Below, piece by piece: positions 33,822-44,968 of a stretch of 64,000 nucleotides of DNA (the stretch's first letter is position 1; each line of letters starts with the position of its first letter). Location of the stretch: NCBI GenBank assembly GCA_001466705.2, contig LATX02000144.1:310001-374000 (forward strand), read 5' to 3'. The notes under the pieces are model-generated. The model was not told where the DNA came from. It was given only the letters and a program-made list of their open reading frames with translations, and did not search any database. The translations under genes were made by a program, and so were the position numbers. Source of the DNA: Moniliophthora roreri. Taxonomy: Eukaryota; Basidiomycota; Agaricomycetes; Agaricales; Marasmiaceae.

Positions 33822-35807
33822 ATGATTCACATCCCAATCTTCCTCAAGCCTTCGGAAACAGAACCTTGGAGATATTTATTTTTCAACTTGATGAGGGCAA
33901 CACCATTCCCATCCTAGCATCCCGGCCTGACCGCAAAACCGACCCCCACCTATCCAACCTCCCTGGAAAAATCAAGTCCGGCACAATATCGTTCATCTTC
34001 GTGCGCTATCCTGTCAATCTCAATTAACCCGCTTCTAACCTGTTTTTCAGTGAAGCACTCGAATGGACGCGCATGAACGACCGCTTGCCGCAGTACGCAA
34101 ATATATTGGATGCCCAAACTTTAGGAGTCTTGATTAACGGTGACGAGGATTTCCTCATCAAAGATTTGATGAAGCTTGGGTTCATGCCTAAGATGGTCTA
34201 TATCATAGCTTACAGTACGTAGCCTCCATTCGCATTGCGGCACCAGCTAATTTGGACCAGTTCATGCTAAACCCACCCCAGCTTCACCCTCTGCGTCCGA
34301 TTTGCCTCCCATCACTGAAGCCCGAGCCTGTGTTAGTAAGGCTATGCCTTGGTTTCGGGATATTGTTCTGCAGCTGTAGAACGCGAGGACGTCGCGTACG
34401 CAGCGCAAAAAAGGCCGAGCCCCTCTACCGGTGCCAAAACTCCACTCTTCTTACCGTCCAGAAAAAGGATAATCTTGATGCAGCGTATAATGCTCGGCCG
34501 CCTGCACCCTCCCCTCCTCAACTTTCCCTATATCGTGTAGCGTTCCACGAATTCAACATCGCCATGGCAGAGCCGACTGACCTCATGGAATTCACAACTG
34601 GTGAACTACAGCAAGCCTCAAAATTCATGATGACATCTCTCCCTCATTATGAATCTGAGACAGTCCGCCAAGCTCAGCTTCAGGTCCTCAATCTGCTTGG
34701 GAGGCAAAGCTTATGGGTGTCAAAAGCGACCAATTCAGGGCAGCGCGATATCAAGCTGGATGGGGTTGCCTCGGTCTGCCATCCTGTGTTCCAGTATCCA
34801 ATACACACTGCATTCATGGACCTGAGAAATGCCATCGGAGAAGGCTCCTGTGATCCATCTGAGCAGGCACAATATGAATTCATCTTGAACTGGTCGTCAC
34901 CAAAGGTAATTCACACCTAGGACATTCTTTATCACTGCTGATATTGCTTTGCAGTACGCACCGATTCGCCAGGTTTCCTGCCGTCCAAGCTTCCTCATTG
35001 GGCTAAGTGGCGGCGTGCTCGCTGTCTGGGGTGGTACCTTTGCAGACCGGTTCTATTTTGAGTGCCTAGCACTCGTATATGTCGGACCGCAACCAATGGC
35101 TTCTGCAGTGAACGTTCTTCAGGCCGGTGCCATATCTCAGCCCGAACTGCGTTGGCCAATAGTATACGGGAGGTGGCAAAAGTCCTTTCGTTGCCTCGAA
35201 CATGGCCCTAACACTCTCGAGTTACCGCCACCACATGTATTGCAGCCCACCCGAAAGTCTCTGCACAGTGGATCATCAACAAGTAATACCCCAGGACACA
35301 GTAATCCCTCCTGTGATACTCACTTTCCTCGATGGCGTTCGTTTCGGGTCAATGGTAGTGAATGCAGGCTCATGTATAAGTCGAGGTTGGCAAACCGGTT
35401 TCCTCAAAAGTCCATTTTCCGCGCCTATTCGCCGTCATTTCCAGAGGACCTTGTTGTCAAGTTTGCTGTCAGATATAGCAAGTAAGCACACACGCTCCTG
35501 GCAACGTACGGTCTTGCCCCATCGCTGCACTATTGCTCATATGAGAAGTCTATTGGGCATTGGGCAGTCGTACATCGAGGGAACCACGGAGGAGGTCCAT
35601 TTCCCAGGGGCTGAGCAGAAATTAGTGCTGCAGCGTGTTATATCTCTTCTACACTCCAACGGTCTTGTTTTTGGTGATCTTTGCTGGCCTAATATTATAA
35701 CGAACAAAATTGGTGTCTACTTGACTGACTTTGAGTGGGCTGGACCTGAGGGGGTCACCCGATACCCGACTGACCTCGATGGAGTTGGGTTGGCACGAGG
35801 AGGTTGA
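33822..35807 (+). pseudogene. Decayed agaricomycete kinase-like gene
   Basis: The pieces match a family known to me from mushroom genomes. They are F-Q-L-D-E-G-N-T with S-R-P-D-R-K-T-D-P, then E-A-L-E-W-T-R-M-N-D-R-L-P-Q-Y, N-G-D-E-D-F-L-I-K-D-L and K-L-G-F-M-P-K-M-V-Y. A middle domain follows, and a kinase-like end with H-S-N-G-L-V-F-G-D-L-C-W-P-N-I and T-D-F-E-W-A-G-P-E-G. The G-D-L-x-x-x-N and D-F-x-W motifs correspond to the kinase catalytic and metal-binding loops. The frame is broken near 33870, near 34378 and 34412 (apparent 1-base deletions, the second in an A run), and by TAA at about 35482, with more shifts after. Introns at 34208-34253 and near 34915-34955 are still recognisable. 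Confidence 0.65.
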
Positions 35808-36320
35808 ACTTGAATGCAGAATTAAAAAGAAACATGATTTCTATCAGCTTGACGCCACGATCAACTCTGCTGGTAGCTCAATGACTACTGACTAGTGTAG
35901 TATGTAGCTGTCCATTTTTCTATTTTTGTGTAAGTGTGAGCAACGGAACAACGACAGTATTGGGCCATCATGAATCATCGACCGAGTGTCTTTCGAGAAA
36001 TTGAATACCTGGACGCGTCGCTTTGCTTTTCCCTCTGTCAACTTCCTATCACCGGCTTTGGTCAGGGTCCCCGAATGCTTGCATCACCTTTCTACTGGGG
36101 AGGACAGGCGAATGGACAAGGATAGGGTGAGCGGAGGGAGTATCTCTTTGAAGGTTGAAGTTACACCTGCGACCGTGGTCCCGATTCTTGACATGTTACC
36201 ATCTCAGCCGAACTCATCATGCCCGCTGGTTTCACTCTTTCCCTGCCATATCTTTCTTCCTCTTCCCTTCTTCCCCTCCCTTAGGACTTTTTGTACCGTC
36301 TCTCTCGACCCTTGACGTCA
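35808..36320. other. No gene recognised
   Basis: Spacer between the kinase-like relic and NLR-D. The C/T-rich run at about 36230-36310, immediately before the NLR-D start, resembles the pyrimidine-rich leader of NLR-A (2840-2900) and may be a shared promoter or leader. Confidence 0.4.
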
Positions 36321-38730
36321 ATGGCGTTCAATGGCTCTAACGTCCACGTCGCTAGAGATGCTAAAAACATCGTGTACGGAGATCAAATAAATAATGTTCA
36401 TGGGGGAGTATCGTCGAAGCTGGATGATTCAAGTAAGTGAGTCTTGAACTGTTGCAAGAGGACAATGGTGATAACTGCAATCATTCTCAAGTTTTTCAAG
36501 AGACTTTCAAATTGCTTGCAAAGAAGGCCGCCCCCAATGCATGTTACGATTCCGAACAGCGCTTCCCCCCGCCCAACTGCCATCCCGGCACTCGTACACG
36601 GATTCTTGAGGAGCTAAGCGGATGGATTGAAGATAACCCTAAGACCACAAGAGTATTTTGGCTTTATGGTTCAGCAGGAGTAGGGAAGTCGGCGATAGCA
36701 CAGAACCTGGCGGAAACGTACGCGGGGAAAAGGGTTGCTGCGGCCTTCTTCTTTTCGCGAAACGACCCCAGCCGGGACAAGCTCGAGCCCTTCGTGGCTA
36801 GCATAGCCTACCAGTTCTGCACACTGGGCTCTTGTCTGAGGTCTGTGCTAGCTCCCATCATCACCGAGACTATCCGTTCCGATCCCAACATCTTTCACAA
36901 ATCCTCCGAGAACCAGTTCGAGCAATTGATAGTCGAACCATGTTCCAAGGTCGACATAACGAAGTGGAATGATCTTCCAAATGCTATCATCGTCGATGGT
37001 CTCGACGAATGTACCGATTATCTATCCCAGGGGAGAATATTAAGAATCATCCAAAAGGTCGTGACCGCCCGTCAGATTCCAGTTCCTTGGATATTCCTCA
37101 TCTTTAGTCGCCCAGAACCACAGATTCGTGACGCCTTTGATGACTTTGGCTTTATTCTGAGGAGCCTTGACGTTAATTCATCGGATGAAGCATACCAAGA
37201 TATCCTCAACTATTTCAGCGAGCAGTTCGCTTTGCTTCGAAAGAAGCACCGCCGCGCCTTGCGTTACGAGGACACATCATGGCCCGGCAAAGACATCATC
37301 TACCAGCTCGCCAATAGAGCTGACAAGCAGTTCATTTTCGCTGCCACAGTAATCAAGTACATCGATACTCATGACGAGCGTCCCCAGGATCGGTTACATA
37401 CCATTCTTCGCATCTACGTCGATAATGAATCGGACTCTCCTTATTCGGACTTGGATATATTGTATCATCAAATACTATTGACGTGTCACCGATGGGAGAA
37501 AGTCCAGCCAGTTCTGCGATTACTGGTTACGCCTCATCGAACCCCAGGAACAATATTACAACGGCATATTTCATGGCGCTCTTCTGAGACGATTGCGCAT
37601 CTGCTGGGTCTCAAGATGGGCGAAGTTGAGACGATTCTGTCCCGACTACACTCCGTGTTGCAGATCCCAGAGGACGATAGCAAGTGTGACATACGCATCG
37701 CACATGTCTCATTCACCGAATTTCTCTCTGATTCCAACCGCTCTGGAGAGTATCATGCCCCACAAATGTCCAAATCAGAGTACTTCGATCATGTATCCAC
37801 ACTACTCTTGCACACGCTTTCCACATTGGAACAGCATTATCCCCTGCACCACCTTCAATCTGATCCTACAAAAGCTCTTCCAGTGTGGGAAGAAATGCTC
37901 CGGAAGAATCGGAGTGAACTGATGGAGTATTCATGCAGAAGGTGGGACGTATACTGCAGGCAAGTAGAGTCTCCAAGCCCTAATCTATGTGCGGCGCTAA
38001 GCAAATTCGATCCTCATTTTGCGCTGGCGGTTTGCATGTACTACAAACCGTTACCGTACCTGCGTTACTGGGAAGGTATCGTCAGGTGGGCGAAGGTCCG
38101 TTTATCTTTTTGTTTCGACAGTATCTAACCAAACGTCTGCCAATAGCCTTTTGGGGAGGATACTCGATCTTTCGTTGAGACATGCGAATCTTTTTTCCGC
38201 GGCTTTTGTATTGCTTTTCCTCCCGCAATCTTGCAGCACGAAGCACTTTGGTGGACTTTTGAATTGGAACAAGACCTCGTACAACGATTCCTGAATGATG
38301 TCCAGAAAAGATTAGTAAAGAATCTCTACTCCATCGAACAGGCAGCTATGGAATCGAGCCCGGAAGGCCATGCTCTCTTGATGCTGCCGAGTGATACTCG
38401 TACAATACCTCTCGAGGACTGGAACATTGCGCATATCGCAAAGATCAACGGCGATGTATTGACGAGATTACCTCGCTCGTTCTATACCTGCAAAAACCAC
38501 CTGGAGTTACTACTCGATGATATTTGGAACGACACCTACAAAATTGCTTCGCACGGTTGGATCACGGTGCGCCCCATTTTCTTTCGTCGTCCGCATTGAA
38601 ACTGAAAACCGTGTACTCGTAGGAAGATGACTTGATTCATCTCAAGTGGATTCTGGTGAAACGCGCAGAGATATTCGGAATTCTTCTCCGATGTCGCACT
38701 ATCGAGGTAACTAACGGAAAACAGGAATGA
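36321..38730 (+). CDS. NLR-D: intact NACHT NLR
   Basis: Exons 36321-36432, 36492-38095, 38147-38566 and 38623-38730 give 747 residues without a break. Exon 1 encodes M-A-F-N-G-S and V-Y-G-D-Q-I-N-N-V. Exon 2 has F-P-P-P-N-C-H-P-G-T-R, Walker A G-S-A-G-V-G-K-S, Walker B I-I-V-D-G-L-D-E-C, F-L-I-F-S-R-P-E-P-Q-I-R and the helical H-S-V-L-Q-I-P-E-D ... V-S-F-T-E-F-L-S-D. Exons 3-4 give the C-terminal module (L-W-W-T-F-E-L-E, L-E-D-W-N-I-A-H, E-D-D-L-I-H-L-K). It groups with E and G by sequence (R-A-L-R-Y-E, T-H-D-E-R-P-Q-D-R-L). Predicted ATP-dependent sensor or switch; the trigger is unknown. Only about 60 bp separate it from truncated NLR-E. Confidence 0.9.
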
Positions 38731-39551
38731 ATCCTTCGCTACACGATTTTGTAATACCGACGTACCTGTTGAATTAATGTTACTCATGGCCTGAAATCGG
38801 GGGAGTCGATGCCAATCAATGCCTACCAGTTTTGCAAATCAGGTTCACTACTGAGGCCCGTACTCGGTCCGTTGATCATAGAGGCGATCCGTTCAGACCC
38901 CAACATCTTCCACACATCCTGCAAGAAACAGTTCCAGAAACTGATGGCTGAGCCGTGTTCTAGAGTTGAGTTGTTAAAATGGCAGAACGTCCCAAACACT
39001 ATCATTATTGACGGCTTGGATGAATGTGTTCATCATCCATCTCAGGCGAGGCTATCGGTGATCATCCGAAAGGTCATCGCTCACTGCATTCTTAAATTTC
39101 CCGTGCCTTGGGAATTTCTCATCTTCAGTCGTCCAGAACCCCAGATTCGTGATGCCTTTAACGATTTTGGCGCGATTCTGAGGAGTTACGATGTTAACAC
39201 ATCAGATCAGGCATACCGGGACTTATCCGGGAATATTTCACCGACCGTTTTGCCGAATTCGAGAGAAGCACTACCACGCCTTGTGCTACGAAGGCACACC
39301 ATGGCCCAGCAACGACGCCATCTATCAGCTCACCAAGAGAGCTGACAAGCGGTTCATTTTTGCCGCCACAGTATTCACATATGAGCGACCTCAGGATCGC
39401 TTAGACGCCATTCTTCGCATCTATGCCGAGTGCGAATTGGACTCCCCTTATTCCGACCTTGATTTGTTGTATTATCAGATACTATCAACGTGTCGCCGGT
39501 GGGAGAAAAGTCCAAGTAGTTCTGCGTTTATTGGTCACTCCTCACTCCGCA

Positions 39552-39556
39552 CCATC
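39552..39556. repeat. Target-site duplication CCATC (left copy)
   Basis: CCATC directly precedes the left LTR; the same five bases follow the right LTR at 46751-46755. Joining the two flanks at one copy restores the NLR-E reading. Confidence 0.92.
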
Positions 39557-39945
39557 TGTTACGTTACTTGTGTGCAGCAACGTCAATCGACTTGACTAAT
39601 GACGTAGTCAAGAAGATCGTAAGGTTCAAGTTTCTGAGTATAAGCAAGAACTAAGAGGTGGTCTCTGAGTTTGTTACTTAAGAGTTCGTTCGTTGCTAAG
39701 AACAAGGTTTATAGTTAACCAGGTCAAGCTGAGGAGCTTGAGACCTAGTTTGAGCTACTTAAATAGTACAAGTTATCTACGATTACAAACGAGTAGAACT
39801 CAAGAGAACGTCGTAGAAAGTGTGTACATAATTACCGAGAGAATCGGAGAGAAGGAAATAGAATGTTGTTACATAATTGTTTGAGAAAGTAAGAGAAATA
39901 ATTAGTCATACACACAGTCATGTGAAAGTCTGTGGCATTGTAACA
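39557..39945 (-). repeat. 3' LTR (left in window)
   Basis: 389 bp; begins TGTTACGTTACTTG and ends CATTGTAACA on the plus strand. It differs from the right LTR by T/C, G/A, C/T and C/G singles plus a trio in the AATTGTTTGAG segment. Confidence 0.95.
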
Positions 39946-39960
39946 TTACCCCCGCACTAG
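39946..39960 (-). other. Probable polypurine tract
   Basis: In element sense the bases immediately before the 3' LTR are G-rich (GTGCGGGGGTAA), the usual position for plus-strand priming. Confidence 0.5.
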
Positions 39961-40083
39961 GGGCGAAATTCCAATCTCGCTACAGTCCCATCCGATAACG
40001 TTACCTCTCTGAATGATTCCTGTTGTCCAGTATATACCCACTCATATTGCTCTTCTGCGTTCTCCGTAGCGGCTGTCGTTGTC

Positions 40084-41445
40084 TCACTGCTCTCCATCTC
40101 CATAGAGTTCGGTGTCGGGGTCACCCCCGTAGATATCATCTCCAGGAGATGATTGGCGCTGGGAAGTGTGGTTTCGAGCAATTCTCTTCGACCGTTGTTT
40201 GAGATGACAATCTCTAGAGAGGTGACCAGGCGCAGCCGTCCTGCAAACTTGACAACGGTAGTTCAGGCATTCTCGGCCGTGGTGGTACACCACTCTGCAC
40301 ACAGGGCAGAGAGGTACTCATAGACTTCGTTGGTCATGTCGTCGCTGTTGGTCGGAGATGAGGATGGCTCGCTCGACGATGCTTCTTTGAGGTCTTTGTC
40401 GTCCCATACTGATCGCGTTGTCGGGTTGCAGATCAGGGTTCGAGGAGGAATCAGCATCGCTCTCCGGTTCGCGAGCGATGGGTTCAGGGGTATGTCGGTC
40501 CTGGGTAAAGGTAATTCGGAGGGGTTGGAAAAAGGGGTTGATTGCACCGTCGGCACGGAACGGTACCATGGCGGGGGGGTCACAGTTGTCGCATCCCTGA
40601 ATCTGGGGGGAGTGGATGCTCTCCATATTGGATTCGACGGCCTCGGCACCTGAATCTGTAGGAGTGGGGGTTCTGATGCCGATGGATGCGGCGTACATGG
40701 GGGGACTATCTGGTTCAGAAGGGGGAAGGCATTTGACGACGATGGATCCATCGTCGGAGGAGTCGTTACTAGAGGGACTTGGGGGGTCGGGATAGACAAG
40801 GGAGGTAGGACTTGAAGGGGAGGAGGCGAGTTGTTCAACGGGATGAAGGGGGGCTGGGGCTCCGGTTCAAACAAATGGCCTAGATAGACCAAAGCTTGGG
40901 GTGGGGATGGATGGGATTCACTCGTATTGTTGACATGCCAGCTCGGCAGCGTTTCGTATCCATTCGGCATAGGCTGCCTGTGCTCTCCAGAATTCTGGGC
41001 TGTTTGGATCTGCATCGCAAACATCCTCGGAGACGGTACCTGTGGCGTTAGGCATATTGGGTGCGTTATTATCATGAGAATATGCAGGCGGGGACGGTAC
41101 CGTAACTGGCCCTTGTAGAACAAGGCCGCCTGCGGCTCCTGCTGTCGCATTATACGCTAAGTTCGCTGAGTACGTATTGGTCTTCTGGATAACACGATCC
41201 AAGGCGGCGCGTTGTTCCTGAAGTCTGATCAGTCCATCTACAGTGATTCGGTGTACTGGCGACGCCGCCATTCCGAATTGCAAGGCTTCATCGTGTTCTC
41301 CGGTGTTGACGAGGTATAGCAATTCGAAAGGAGAGGGACAGAAGGGGCCGGTATAGTGAACCTGTTCGGGGTCGTCGAAGTGGGTTGGGGGAGAAGGAAG
41401 GGGTCGGTTGTGGAGGTTGAAAGAAGAGGATGCTTGGTTGGACAT
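40084..41445 (-). CDS. Additional ORF after integrase with two CCHC-type knuckles
   Basis: Starts 26 bp after the pol stop. One frame of 454 codons runs to 40084 with three in-frame TGAs (40918-40920, 40867-40869, 40318-40320), each explained by CGA to TGA. The N-terminal about 170 residues contain F-C-P-S-P-F-E-L-L-Y-L-V-N-T-G-E-H-D-E-A and an Ala-rich helix. The middle is Pro/Ser-rich. The end has C-P-V-C-R-V-V-Y-H-H-G-R-E-C (residues 380-393, canonical C-x2-C-x4-H-x4-C) and C-Q-V-C-R-T-A-A-P-G-H-L-S-R-D-C (398-413, spacing x2-x6-x4). An overlapping +1 frame (41150-40263) is a shadow. Function unknown; nucleic-acid binding is likely. Confidence 0.65.
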
Positions 41446-41471
41446 GTTGATAGGATGTGTTGTGAGTTTTC

Positions 41472-44400
41472 CTACAACTTATTCTGGATTATATACTCCA
41501 GGTATATCTCCATCGCGTTTCCTAATTCTTCTTTCTCTTTCCATTCATTATGAGAAGAATCGTACCCTTTCCAGGATACTAGGAACTTTTTCAGGGCTTT
41601 TCTGGGCTTGTGACCTATGATTGCTTCGATCTTGAATTCCTCATGGCCTTCTACTATGTCCGGGGGTGGTTCCAGGTAATTGGCTCCGTGTTCTTCTGTT
41701 TCCTTGTATGGCAATAACAACCCAACGTGGAAAACGGGGTGTATCTTCCATTGTCTCGGCAGTTTTAACTTGTACGTGACAGGCTCCATGACCTCTTCTA
41801 TTTCGAAAGGGCCTTCTCTTCTTGGCGATAGTTTCTTGGTCGGATATCCAAAGTCTAGGTTCTTCTCTTCTAGCCATACCTTTTGTCCCTTTTTGAAGAT
41901 GTCATTCTTCTTTTTCCCCCGTTCAATTACCTGTTTCCTGGCTATTTCGATCATCGCAGACGTTTCCTCTCTAAGCCGCTTTAGCTCCGATAATCGCTTC
42001 TCTACTGATGGAACGTTGGTTTTCCCAAAAATAGTTGGCAGCGGTCTTGGATGATATCCTATGGTCATAAAGAATGGGGAATGATGGGTGACGGAATGGG
42101 TTCTATTGTTATGCGCAAATTCTGCCATGTGCAAATGTTTGCTCCATTCTGTCTGTTGCTTCCTACAGAAGAACCTTAGGTAGATTTCGACTTCTTGATT
42201 TATTCTTTCAGTTTCTCCATCTGTTTGTGGGTGATAAGCGGTACTCATCGAATGTTTAACTCCTAAGAGTCTTGCCATTTCCTGGAATACCTCCGCTGCG
42301 AATCTAGGGTCTCTGTCCGATATGATTCTTTCTGCCAAGCTGTATCTTTTGTACATGTGTTGAAAAAGAAGTTCGGCTGCCTTGGTCGCGTCTAGTTTCT
42401 TGGTGCAAGGGATGAAAATTACCCCCTTCGTAGAGGAATGGTCTACCACGACCATTATTGAATCCGATCCATCTGACTCAGGGAGATCCGTGATTAGGTC
42501 CATGGTTATAACTTGAAAAGGAACTGCGTTTGGCACTCCTGGGATCGGCAAGATCCTTGCCACTGATGGGTGGGTATTTACTTTCATCTGTTGACACGGA
42601 GCACAGCCATCAACGAAAGCTTTAATAAACTTAGCCATACCGGGCCACCAGAATTCCCTGCCAACAAGATCAATGGTGCCAAACTGTCCTGGATGGCCGA
42701 ATGGTTGTCCTTCGTGGATTGTCTGAACTATCTCCCTTCATAATGTGACGTCATTAGGCACGTAAGCCCTCCCCTTATAGAAAAGAAGATCGTCATCAAA
42801 TTTCCAATCAGAAAGGGATGACTTAATCAGAGGAATGCCTTGATCCATCAAAGATTCCAAGGCACTGCTGTGGAAATCATCATTTCCTAGTGCATGCCTC
42901 AATCGTGTCTGGAGATCAACATCAATAGTGTTGATAAAGAGGGATTCCAGAAGCATGATGATGTTGTCGTTGTCTGTATCTTCATGTTGAACATGATCTG
43001 GCCTTCGAGAAAGGGCGTCGGATTGCGTCATTTGGGAACCAGGGACATGCACAAGCCGAAGATCAAACATTGACAGAAAGAGACTCCATCTCGCCTGTCG
43101 CCAGTTTAATTTTTGTGCAGTCCGAAAATATATCAGGTTTTTGTGGTCCGATAGAATGGTAACTGGAAAACCATTCCCCATCACATAGTGTCGCCAGGTT
43201 TGTAGGGCTCTAACGATTGTGAAGAGCTCTCGATCGTATATCTTGTAATTTCGTTCCGTTGCGTCGAAGGCATGGGATATGTAACCACATGGATGCCAAT
43301 CTCCATCGGTTCCCTTTTGCTGTAAGACCGCTCCTGATGCCCATTTAGATGTGTCAGCTTCAATAACGAAAGGCTTCGAAGAGTCTGGAATCTGCAAAAG
43401 GGGTTGCTGTGAGAATTTCCGTTTGAGAGTTTCAAATGCATCTTGGCATGTCTTGGTCCACAGGAATGGCACTCCCTTCTTGGTGAGGTCGTAAAGGGGT
43501 TTAGCAATTTCTGCATATCTACCGATAAATTTCTGATAGAAATTTGCAAAGCCTGTGAAACTTCGGACGCCTGTGACCATTGTGGGGGCAGGCCAATCAT
43601 TAATTCCTGCCAATTTGATTGGATCCATCCCTATGGTACTGGGTCGAATAACCAATCCTAAGAAGACGACCTCTTTAACATCGAATTCGCACTTGTGGGG
43701 TTTCAGATATAGATCTTGATCCTTTAATTGTTGGAGGAGTCTCTGTGACTGTTCTCGATGTTCCTGTTCATCGGTCGAGTAAATGAGGATGTCATCCATA
43801 TACATGAGACACCATCCTTCCGCCATAAAGTCCGATAGGATGTCATCCATGAATGCTTGAAATGTGGCTGGAGAATTCATCAAACCAAAGAACATAACCG
43901 TGGGTTCGAACAGCCCTCGATTAGTCTTGAAGGCGGCTTTCCATTGATCTCCATCTTTAATCCTGACGTTATTGTATCCGTTACATAAATCAAGTTTGGA
44001 AAAGATGGTTGCTCCATGTAACTTGTCAATCAAATCCGAGATCAATGGCAGTGGGTAAGCATTCTTGATTGTCCCATCATTCAAACGTCTGTAATCCTGT
44101 GTAGGCTGTAGCTTCCCTTTCTCTTTCTTGCCAACAAAGAAGAAAGGAGAGGCATTTGGGGATTTCAACTTTCGAATGTATCCTTTTTGAAGGTTTTCAT
44201 CGAGGAATTTGTCCAATTCTTGTTGTTCCGGTACCTTTAAAGAGTAGAGTTTGCAGTCTCTGGCCACGAAATCTGGTTTCAGCTCGATAGCATGATCATA
44301 ATGTTGTGATACCAGAAATCGCTCAGCTTCTTTGTCTTCAAATTGCGCTCTAAATCCATGAAGATATTCAGGGACCATCGTCTCGAACGTCTGTTCCTTC

Positions 44401-44968
44401 TGTTTGACCTAATGTGCCATTGTTTGGGAAACCGACATTTTGGCTCTGATATCAACACGTTGTATGATTTCTTCCGGTGATTCGGTGTTGAAGATGTTCA
44501 TATTGCGTGGGATTTTGATATACTGCTTTGGTCAGAACAGAACTTCTCCCAATTTCCAGTTGACATCTGGGTTGTACTTCTGTAACCAAGGAAGTCCCAG
44601 AATAACATCTTCTTTCCCGAGTCCGGATAGAAGGAAAGTATCTGTAAGATCTTTTGTCCCAAATCTGTATGTTGCCGTTACCGAATGCATGATCCAGGCT
44701 GTTTTGTTCAGAGTTCTGTCGATATTGAACACTTGGATGTTCTCAGGAAGCTGTTCTCGTGGGAGCCGTAATTGCCTTGCCGTTTCGGGAGCCATAAAAA
44801 GACCCCTTGCTCCTGAATCAAGGAGCCCATTAATTCTGACCTTTTCTGATCCGATGTTGTAAGACAAAGGGATTCGCATAGAATTTCGATCCAACTTAGC
44901 TAATACAACATTCGATATTGTTATTGGTGGGGGCGGAGAGAGAGTCGGCCTCTTCCGCCATTTTAAAA
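41472..44968 (-). CDS. pol: Retrotransposon Pol: protease, RT-RNase H, integrase, chromodomain
   Basis: A single frame with three in-frame stops (TGA 44532-44534, TAG 44409-44411, TGA 42738-42740). Protease: L-L-D-S-G-A-R-G. RT: D-L-C-N-G-Y-N and catalytic Y-M-D-D-I-L. RNase H: I-E-A-D-T-S and Y-D-R-E-L. Integrase: H-x-G-H ... C-x-x-C zinc finger after the last stop, then D (M-D-L-I-T-D), D (I-S-D-R-D-P-R-F) and E (T-E-R-I-N-Q-E). The C-terminus (I-E-A-I-I-G ... L-V-S-W-K-G-Y-D-S-S-H-N-E-W) is a chromodomain, which places it among chromoviruses. The stops are at CGA/CAG positions. Confidence 0.92.

Noticed and set aside
34252..34920. 222-codon plus-strand ORF as a gene of its own
   Set aside because: It joins fragments of the kinase-like relic across an intron and frame change; only its second half follows the family.
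40330..40653. Plus-strand ORF within the retrotransposon
   Set aside because: Antisense shadow of the Pro/Ser-rich part of the third ORF; no motif.
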